From contig WYBT01000030.1 in assembly GCA_011525785.1 (NCBI GenBank), forward strand, positions 372,001-436,000: a stretch of 64,000 nt of DNA, read 5' to 3'. Under the pieces are notes generated by a model. The model did not search any database. It saw only the letters and a program-made list of their open reading frames with translations, and was not told the DNA's origin. Made by a program: the position numbers and the translations under genes. This DNA is from Planctomycetaceae bacterium (GTDB lineage Bacteria > Planctomycetota > UBA1135 > GCA-002686595). Positions 58,490 to 64,000 of this stretch are shown piece after piece (position 1 is the first letter of the stretch; each line of letters starts with the position of its first letter).

Positions 58490-59613
58490 GCGCGCACCGC
58501 CAACGCCGCGAGCGCCTCGTCCGTCGCGGCCAAGAGCTCGGTGAGCTCGGCCTCGGTGTGATCGCCCATGTGGCCGATGCGGAACGACACGTCCTTCAGA
58601 TCGCCGTAGCCGTTGGAGATCGTGTGGCCGCGCTGCTTGAGCTCGGCGAGCAGTCGACTGACCTCGAACGCGCCCTGCTTGATGCAGGCGACGGTCCACG
58701 AGCGGTGCTCGGGCGCGGGGATCATCGACAGGCCGTGGCGCGCGGCCCAGCGCTCGGTCGCCTGCTGCATGCGCTGGTGCACGCCGTAGCGCGCGCTCCA
58801 GGCCGCAGCGCCGCGTGCGCTCTGCTCCGCGGCGGGCAGCAACGCGCCGCTGGAGATGTCCTCGAGTTGCTTGGCGAGCGCGAAGTACAGCGGGATGCAC
58901 GGCGTCGCCGGCGTCTTGCGCTCGACGTGGCCGTCGAGCGTGCGCACCGCGTCGAGGTAGTAGCTCGGTCGCTTGGCGCGGCGCGCGCGCTCGAGGTACT
59001 TCTCCGAGGCGCAGAACACGGTCAGGCCCGGCGGGAGCGCGAGCGCCTTCTGCGTGCCGGCGAAGGCGAAGTCGATGCCGTGCGTGTCGAAGTCGACGGG
59101 CATGCCGGCGAGGTAGCTCACCACGTCGACGAGCCACAGCACCTGCGAATGGCGCCGCAGCACGCTGGCCACGCCGGCGAGCGGCGTGCGCACGCCTGTT
59201 GAGGTCTCGTTGGAGACCAGCGTCAGCGCGTCGAACGGCCCGCGATCGCTCAGCGCAGCGTCGATCTCGGCCGGGCTCGCCGCCTCGCCGAAGGCCTTCT
59301 TCAGCACCACCACCTCGAGCCCGAGGATCTGAGCGATCTCGGCCCAGCGCTTGGAGAACGAGCCGTTGACGACGCACAGCACGCGCCGTCCGACGCCGTG
59401 CAGGCTGGCCTCCATCAGGCCTGTCGCCGAACAGGTGTGCACGGCCACTTGCGAGCGCGAACCCTCGCCGAGCCCGAAGGCCAGGCGCAGGTGCGGGTCG
59501 ATGCGATCGTGCAGCTTCGCCATCGCGTCGGAGCGGTGCCCGATCATGGGCCGCGCGCACTCGGCGAGGATCTCGGGGCGGACCTGGGTGGGGCCGGGAA
59601 TCCACAGCTTCAT
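58486..59613 (-). CDS. serC: Class V aminotransferase, probably phosphoserine aminotransferase
   Basis: 375 residues from the ATG at 59613. PLP-dependent class V fold of the serine-pyruvate / alanine-glyoxylate branch: MKLWIPGPTQVRPEILAECA, VHTCSATGLMEASLHGVGRR, LVDVVSYLAGMPVDFDTHGI and the PLP lysine in DFAFAGTQKALALPPGL. Sequence alone would allow alanine-glyoxylate aminotransferase. The position between serA, the phosphoserine phosphatase and no other metabolic gene makes 3-phosphohydroxypyruvate amination, the middle step of serine synthesis, the best call; archaeal and Thermotoga-type enzymes of this branch do that job. Its stop overlaps the next start. Confidence 0.82.
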   Translation of the reverse strand: MKLWIPGPTQVRPEILAECARPMIGHRSDAMAKLHDRIDPHLRLAFGLGEGSRSQVAVHTCSATGLMEASLHGVGRRVLCVVNGSFSKRWAEIAQILGLEVVVLKKAFGEAASPAEIDAALSDRGPFDALTLVSNETSTGVRTPLAGVASVLRRHSQVLWLVDVVSYLAGMPVDFDTHGIDFAFAGTQKALALPPGLTVFCASEKYLERARRAKRPSYYLDAVRTLDGHVERKTPATPCIPLYFALAKQLEDISSGALLPAAEQSARGAAAWSARYGVHQRMQQATERWAARHGLSMIPAPEHRSWTVACIKQGAFEVSRLLAELKQRGHTISNGYGDLKDVSFRIGHMGDHTEAELTELLAATDEALAALAVRA

Positions 59614-59645
59614 CGTCGGGTTCTCTCTGGGGTCTCGCGCGCTGT

Positions 59646-60413
59646 TCAGCGTGCGCGTTGAGCGGCGTGCAGGAGCGCGGCGTGCTCGCCCGAGCGCGCC
59701 AGGCGCTCGATCTCATCGGTCGCGCACAGGTGGGGCAGCAGGGCGGCGAGGTCGGCCCGGCGGCAGGTGATCACGGCGCGCGCGAACACCTCGGGGCGTT
59801 CGACGACGCCGCCGAAGGCCACGAAGCGCCGCACGGCGGGCGCGGCCTCGAGGTCGGTCATCCCGTCGCCCACCAGCGCAGCGCCGCCCTTGCGATCGGC
59901 CCGCGCGATCGCGCGCAACACGCCGAGCTTTCCGCCAGAGCGCGTCAGCGGGCTGTCTTCGTCGAAGCCTGCGTAGGCGCCCGCGCGGTCGTGGAACACG
60001 TCGACCGCGAACACGTCCTCGGCCGGCACGTTCAAGGCCCGCGCGAAGTCCAGCACGGCCTGGCGAATGCCTCCGCTGACGATGCACACGCGCTTTTGCA
60101 GCGCGCGCAGCGCGGCGATCAGCTCACGGGCGTGCGGCAGTGCGGTCTCGATGTAGCGGCGGCCGAGCGCCTCGATCGCCGCGCGCGACGGGGCGATGCG
60201 CGCCAGGCGCTCGCCGTAGACCGCCTCGAGCGCCACTCCGCCGGCCATGGCGCGCTGGGTCAGTTGTGCGATCGCCTCGCGCTGCGCTCCAGCGAGTTCG
60301 TCGATGCCCTCGAGCGTGGAAAGCGTCGAATCGCAGTCGAACACGAGCGTGCCGAACGGCGGGCCCGAGTCGTCGCAGCGTCGCAGGGCGTTGTCGCTTT
60401 GGGGCGTGGTCAC
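59646..60413 (-). CDS. serB: HAD phosphatase, probable phosphoserine phosphatase
   Basis: 255 residues, GTG start 13 nt after serA. HAD motifs in order: DxDxT in LVFDCDSTLSTLEGIDELAG (motif I with nucleophile Asp), SGG in CIVSGGIRQAVLDF (motif II), Lys in SGGKLGVLRAIARAD, and GDGMTDLEAAPAV (motif IV). EGIDELAG after motif I is typical of the SerB group. It hydrolyses O-phosphoserine to serine, the last step of the route, fitting its place between serA and the aminotransferase. The first 20 residues are variable, so the true start may be slightly downstream. Confidence 0.88.
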   Translation of the reverse strand: MTTPQSDNALRRCDDSGPPFGTLVFDCDSTLSTLEGIDELAGAQREAIAQLTQRAMAGGVALEAVYGERLARIAPSRAAIEALGRRYIETALPHARELIAALRALQKRVCIVSGGIRQAVLDFARALNVPAEDVFAVDVFHDRAGAYAGFDEDSPLTRSGGKLGVLRAIARADRKGGAALVGDGMTDLEAAPAVRRFVAFGGVVERPEVFARAVITCRRADLAALLPHLCATDEIERLARSGEHAALLHAAQRAR

Positions 60414-60426
60414 GGGTTCGACTGCA

Positions 60427-62055
60427 TCACAGGTGGATGACGCGCAGCGCGCGCAGCGCCGGGATCCGCGCGAGCGCCTCGAGGCACGCGGCGGACGGAG
60501 TGTCGTACAGGGCGAGGAAGCCGCGCGCCAGCCGGTCGTCGGCCGACGCGCCGGGGCCCAGCTCGATGCGCTGGATGTTGACGCCGTGGGCCCCGAGCAC
60601 CGCGCCCAGCGCGCCGACCACGCCGGGCTGGTCGTCGTGGCGCGTCGTGAGCACGACCCCCCGCGGCGCGAGGTCGAGGTGGTGCTCGTCGATGCGCACG
60701 ATGCGCGGCTCGCGGCCGAAGACGCTGCCGGCGATGAGCGCCGAGTTGCCGGCGCGGTCGACCGCGCGCACCTTCACCAGGCTGTGCAGGTACTGCGGCG
60801 CCTCGTCGGCGCGCTCGACCAGCGTCAGTCCCCGCTCGGCCGCGAGCTTGGGCGCGTTGACGAAGTTGAGCGGCGTGTCGCAGCCCTGGCGCAGCGCGCC
60901 CACCAGCAGCGCCAGCTTCACGTGGCCGTTCTCGGCGCGGGCGATCTCGCCCGAAAGGCTGAGCTCGAGCGTGGCCAACGGACGTTCGAGCGCCTGCGCG
61001 AGATAACTGCCGAGCTTCTCGGCCAGCAGCACGTAGGGCGCGATCTGCGCCAAGGTGTGGCTCGAAACCGGCGGGAGGTTGACGGCGTTGCGCGCGACGC
61101 CCTCGATCAAGAAGTCGCTGACTTGGGCCGCGATTTCGAGCGCCACGTTGCGCTGCGCCTCCTCGGACGAAGCGCCCAAGTGCGGGGTCACGATCACGTC
61201 TTCGCGCGCGAGCAGCGGATGGTCCGCGGGCGGCGGCTCCTGCTCGAAGACGTCGAGCGCGGCGCCGCGCAAGTGTCCGCTGGCCAGCGCCTCGGCCAGC
61301 GCCGTCTCGTCGACCAGGCCTCCGCGCGCGCAGTTGATCAGGCGCGCGCCGCTCTTCATGCGCGCGATGCGTTCGCGGGAGATCAGGTGGCGCGTGGAAG
61401 CGTCGTACGGCACGTGCAGAGTGACGAAGTCGGAGCGCTCGAGCAGCTCGTCGAGGCTGGCGAGCTCGACGCCCTCGACCGGGCTCTTGGCGCCGCGCAA
61501 GTAGGGGTCGTGCGCCAGCACGTTCATGTCGAGCCCGCGCCCGCGCTGCGCGACGGCGCGTCCGATCCTTCCCAGGCCCACCACGCCCAGCGTCTTGCCG
61601 GTGATCTCGCTGCCCAGCAGCGCGCCGCGGCGCTTCCACTCTCCGGAGTGCACGCACCGATCGGCGCGCACCACGTTGCGGGCCAGGGCCATGAGCAGCG
61701 CGATGGCGAGTTCGGCCGTGGTGGTGGTGTTGCCCGCCGGAGCGTTCATCACGACCACGCCCTGCGCCGTGGCGGCGTCGACATCGACGTTGTCGACGCC
61801 CACGCCCGCGCGACCGACGACGGTCAGCGCCGGCGCGGAGCGGATCACGCGCGCGGTGATCTTGGTGGCCGAGCGCACGAGCAGCGCCTGCGCGTCGCGC
61901 GCCGCTTCGCACAGCTCGTCCTCCTTCATCCCCAGTCGGACCTGCGGTTCGAAGCCGCGCGCGCGCAACGCGTCGACCGCTTCGCTCGAGAGCTCGTCGC
62001 AGATCAGGATCTTCTCGCGGCGCGGAGTGCGTGTGTCGGTCGTGGGGCGATTCAT
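60427..62055 (-). CDS. serA: D-3-phosphoglycerate dehydrogenase, long form
   Basis: 542 residues from the ATG at 62055. It oxidises 3-phosphoglycerate, the first step of serine synthesis. NAD-binding GLGRIGRAVAQRG (161-173, core GLGRIG), substrate and NAD contacts in VGRAGVGVDNVDV, catalytic Arg244 (CARGG), Glu273 (FEQEP) and His292 (VTPHLGASS). After the catalytic part come an intervening (ASB) domain (about 325-455) and a C-terminal ACT domain (about 460-540, RGVVLTTRHDDQPGVVGALG), the long type I form usually controlled by serine. It leads the operon serA-serB-serC-DUF1080. Confidence 0.95.
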   Translation of the reverse strand: MNRPTTDTRTPRREKILICDELSSEAVDALRARGFEPQVRLGMKEDELCEAARDAQALLVRSATKITARVIRSAPALTVVGRAGVGVDNVDVDAATAQGVVVMNAPAGNTTTTAELAIALLMALARNVVRADRCVHSGEWKRRGALLGSEITGKTLGVVGLGRIGRAVAQRGRGLDMNVLAHDPYLRGAKSPVEGVELASLDELLERSDFVTLHVPYDASTRHLISRERIARMKSGARLINCARGGLVDETALAEALASGHLRGAALDVFEQEPPPADHPLLAREDVIVTPHLGASSEEAQRNVALEIAAQVSDFLIEGVARNAVNLPPVSSHTLAQIAPYVLLAEKLGSYLAQALERPLATLELSLSGEIARAENGHVKLALLVGALRQGCDTPLNFVNAPKLAAERGLTLVERADEAPQYLHSLVKVRAVDRAGNSALIAGSVFGREPRIVRIDEHHLDLAPRGVVLTTRHDDQPGVVGALGAVLGAHGVNIQRIELGPGASADDRLARGFLALYDTPSAACLEALARIPALRALRVIHL

Positions 62056-62146
62056 GGTCGCGTGCGATGGCGTCGGAGCGCTGGCGAAGGGGAGGGCGCG
62101 GGAGAGCAGTGAGGAGCGCGAGCTAGTTCGAGTGTCGAGTGCGGCG

Positions 62147-62242
62147 CTCCGCGGAGGCGGTGCAGCGTCGCTCCCGTCGGAGGCCGCGGCCGGCCTGCTC
62201 CGCCGCGGTCGGTGCGTTCGCAGCGTGCTCCGCGCCGCGGAG
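62147..62242. repeat. Two related palindromes upstream of serA
   Basis: CTCCGCGGAG (62147-62156) and CTCCGCG-C-CGCGGAG (62228-62242) are perfect inverted repeats sharing the same arms, 81 bp apart in the 247-nt gap between ruvA and serA. They could be operator sites or RNA hairpins. No gene is seen in this gap. Confidence 0.35.
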
Positions 62243-62302
62243 CGAGCTCCGCAACGCCAGGCGGTCCTGCGTTCGCGACAGCGGGCCCATGGGCGGTGCG
62301 GG

Positions 62303-62878
62303 CTAGCCGGCGAGCGCCGCGCGGACCAGCTTGTCGAGGTCGCTGACATCGACGGTCTGGGCGGCGCGCTCGACCTGCTTGCGCGCTTCCTTCTCGCTGA
62401 AGCCGATGCTGATGAGCGCGGCGACCGCGTCCTCGAGCGCTTTGCCGTGCGAACGCGCTCCCGGGGCGGCGCCTTCGCCGCGCAGCGAGTTCACCTTCTG
62501 GCGCAAGTCGAGAAGGATCTGCTCGGCGGTCTTGCGTCCCACTCCGCGAACCGCAGTCAGTCGAGCGAGATCGCCGAGCGCGATGGCCTCGACCAGTTCA
62601 TCCGGCGCCATGCCCGACATCACCGCCAGGGCCAGCTTGGGGCCGACTCCGCCGACCGTGAGCAGCGCGCGGAAGACGTCGCGCGAACGGGCGTCGACGA
62701 AGCCGTACAGCAGGTGCGCATCCTCGCGGACGACCATGTGCGTCCACACGCGCGCGCGGCCGGCCGCTGGCAGGGTGCTGTTGAGCGGCGTGCAGAGGTC
62801 GAATCCGACCCCGCCGACGTCGATCACGACGCGCCCGGCAGCGCGCACGGCGACGAGGCCCTCGATGTAGTCGTACAC
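62303..62878 (-). CDS. ruvA: Holliday junction branch migration protein RuvA
   Basis: 191 residues, GTG start at 62878 (MYDYIEGLVAVRAAGRVVID is the usual N-terminus). RuvA tetramers hold four-way junctions and load RuvB. Domain I is an OB fold (1-65, VWTHMVVREDAHLLYGFVDA); domain II has two helix-hairpin-helix motifs (VGGVGPKLALAVMSGM and VRGVGRKTAEQILLDL); domain III (145-190, DAVAALISIGFSEKEARKQV) binds RuvB. Length and all parts are normal. ruvB and ruvC are not adjacent. It follows the TPR/alpha-CTD gene by 139 nt that hold a hairpin. Confidence 0.96.
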   Translation of the reverse strand: MYDYIEGLVAVRAAGRVVIDVGGVGFDLCTPLNSTLPAAGRARVWTHMVVREDAHLLYGFVDARSRDVFRALLTVGGVGPKLALAVMSGMAPDELVEAIALGDLARLTAVRGVGRKTAEQILLDLRQKVNSLRGEGAAPGARSHGKALEDAVAALISIGFSEKEARKQVERAAQTVDVSDLDKLVRAALAG

Positions 62879-62895
62879 GGTGCGCGATGCGCCGC

Positions 62896-62918
62896 GGGCC
62901 CCTCGCGAGGCGCGGCCC
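62896..62918. terminator. Hairpin between the alpha-CTD gene and ruvA
   Basis: GGGCC (62896-62900) and GGCCC (62914-62918) flank the palindrome CCTCGCGAGG with a 3-nt bulge. It could end transcription of the upstream minus-strand gene. No T-run, so low confidence. Confidence 0.3.
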
Positions 62919-63017
62919 GAACTTGCGATCGAGCCGGCCCCGGCGCCGTCGGCGACTGTGCGTGGCTGGAGTGCTGGGGGCTGGAGTGTGCGGGGCGACG
63001 TGCGGGTGCGCCGCGGC

Positions 63018-64000
63018 CTACTTGTTGGTCTCGTTCAGCTTCAGGCCGTGCTCGGCCAGCTTGCGCTTGAGTTCCTGCAGCGACGTGTGGCCGAAGTTGG
63101 GCATCGAGAGCAGTTCGTCCTCGGCGTGCTGGATCACGTCGCCCAGCGTCATGCACGAGAGGTTCTCGAGCGCGCGGCGCACGCGGATCGACAGGTCGAG
63201 CTGCGCCAGCGGACGGTCGAGCAGGCCTCCGCTCGCGCCGGCCTCGGCCGCTCCCGCCGCCGCTGCGCGCGGGCGCGCCGCCGCCTCGACCGAGGCCACG
63301 GCCTCCTCGTGCTTCATGCCCAGCCGCAGTCCCTTGCTGCCCAGGATCTCCTTGATCTCGTTCAGCGAGGTCTCGCCGAAGTTCTTGTACGACAGCAGCT
63401 CGGGCTCGGTGAGCTTGACCAGGTCGCCCAGCACGAGAATGTTCATCTTGTTGAGGCAGTTGCGCGCGCGCACCGACAGTTCGAAGTCGGTGATCGGCGT
63501 GCGCAGGATCTGGTTCAGGCGGTCTTCCTTCCGCTCCAGGTCCTCGTCGTAGTACATGTCGATCGCCGAGCGCGCGTCCTCGAGATAGATGCGTGCACGC
63601 TGATTGGTCGGATCGTTGCGGACGATGATGTCGTAGCAGGCGGCCGCTTCCTGATCGCGGCCGAGGTCTTCGAGCAGGATGCCGAAGTTGAAGAGCACGT
63701 TCTTGTCGATCGGCAGCTGGCGCGCGAGGGAGCGGTAGGCCTCGAGCGCGAGGTCGTCGAGCCCGCAGCGCTCGGCGAGGTGCGCCAGGCGCGAGAGGTT
63801 CGTGCGGTGCCCCGGGTCGATCTCGCGCGCGGCGGCGTAGTCGTCGAGCGCGGCTTCGAAGTGGCGTTGCATCTCCAGCGCGCGGCCGCGCAGGTAGTGG
63901 AACTCGGCGCTGCTGGCGAACTCCGAAGGCGCGCCGGCGAGGTCGGCGAGCAACTTGGTCGCCAGCTCAGCCGGGTCGCCCTTCTCGAGCGCGAGTTCGA
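63018..64000 (-). CDS. TPR protein with two RNA-polymerase alpha C-terminal domains (5' end outside window)
   Basis: About 327 residues are visible; the frame stays open to the window edge, so the start is missing. The visible N-terminal part (to about 150) holds TPRs (FEAALDDYAAAREIDPGHRT, LFNFGILLEDLGRDQEAAAC). Then come two copies of the alpha-CTD helix-hairpin-helix fold: FELSVRARNCLNKMNILVLG ... YKNFGETSLNEIKEILGSKG, and LDLSIRVRRALENLSCMTLG ... MPNFGHTSLQELKRKLAEHG, joined by an Ala-rich linker. Copy 1 keeps the residues matching E. coli alpha R265, N268 and S299; copy 2 keeps R265 and S299. Known in planctomycetes as alpha-CTD-containing TPR proteins; probably nucleic-acid or RNA-polymerase associated. 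Confidence 0.9.
   Translation of the reverse strand, partial: ELALEKGDPAELATKLLADLAGAPSEFASSAEFHYLRGRALEMQRHFEAALDDYAAAREIDPGHRTNLSRLAHLAERCGLDDLALEAYRSLARQLPIDKNVLFNFGILLEDLGRDQEAAACYDIIVRNDPTNQRARIYLEDARSAIDMYYDEDLERKEDRLNQILRTPITDFELSVRARNCLNKMNILVLGDLVKLTEPELLSYKNFGETSLNEIKEILGSKGLRLGMKHEEAVASVEAAARPRAAAAGAAEAGASGGLLDRPLAQLDLSIRVRRALENLSCMTLGDVIQHAEDELLSMPNFGHTSLQELKRKLAEHGLKLNETNK

Noticed and set aside
62879..63017. Possible small gene between ruvA and the alpha-CTD gene
   Set aside because: The open frames there are short, GC-biased and lack a start with any ribosome-binding or promoter signal; a hairpin explains the region better.

Overview
The window is a 64 kb piece of a very GC-rich bacterial chromosome. 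It reads as ordinary chromosomal backbone with many secreted and lineage-specific genes. Several gene types point to Planctomycetota, probably a divergent marine-type lineage (inference from families, not from a marker tree): a PVC-type dehydrogenase ending in a CxxCH cytochrome, a TPR protein carrying RNA-polymerase-alpha-type C-terminal domains, a sigma factor overlapping a Ser/Thr kinase with a TPR sensor half, a sulfatase-fold lipoprotein, a DUF1080-type protein and several large secreted proteins sharing one C-terminal module. No rRNA, tRNA, CRISPR array, integrase or insertion sequence was seen.

Layout. 1-8.0 kb: the end of a secreted protein, two tandem paralogous secreted propeller-like proteins, a Nudix-TPR pair and an Ig-domain secreted protein. 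8.0-13.8 kb: sigma factor and kinase, then a large FG-GAP / YadA-like / peptidase S74 protein. 13.9-19.7 kb: pyruvate dehydrogenase E1 and another secreted propeller-like protein. 19.7-27.5 kb (minus strand): glycosyltransferase, an oxidoreductase-epimerase fusion, a possible 58-residue gene, a carboxypeptidase-regulatory-domain protein and a P5C dehydrogenase. 27.7-31.5 kb: lipoprotein, secreted alpha/alpha-toroid protein, eboA and eboB. 31.6-33.9 kb (minus): amidohydrolase, FkbM methyltransferase and a pilin-like protein. 34.1-42.1 kb: a seven-gene type II secretion / type IV pilus operon in which every junction overlaps. 42.1-50 kb: PTPS-like enzyme, EPND lipoprotein, miaB-type methylthiotransferase, SGNH protein, mdh, ribD and a thioredoxin-like TPR protein. 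50.1-57.8 kb: TPR lipoprotein with a HEEGH site, sulfatase-fold lipoprotein, PVC cytochrome and a helical-repeat protein. 57.8-62.1 kb (minus): serA, a serB-like phosphatase, a serC-like aminotransferase and a DUF1080 protein, i.e. a complete serine route in one operon. 62.3-64 kb (minus): ruvA and the TPR/alpha-CTD protein.

Two genome-wide habits show. First, co-transcribed genes are often joined by 4-nt GTGA or ATGA overlaps. Second, a GC-adapted -10 box of the form TA(C/G)NNT recurs just upstream of start codons. It often lies so close (6-12 nt) that the mRNA would be leaderless or nearly so.

The strongest candidates for something undescribed are the C-terminal module of about 140 residues shared by four unrelated secreted proteins, the S74 auto-cleavage domain on an FG-GAP/YadA-like protein, the eboAB pair linked to a secreted terpene-cyclase-fold protein, and the HEEGH TPR lipoprotein.
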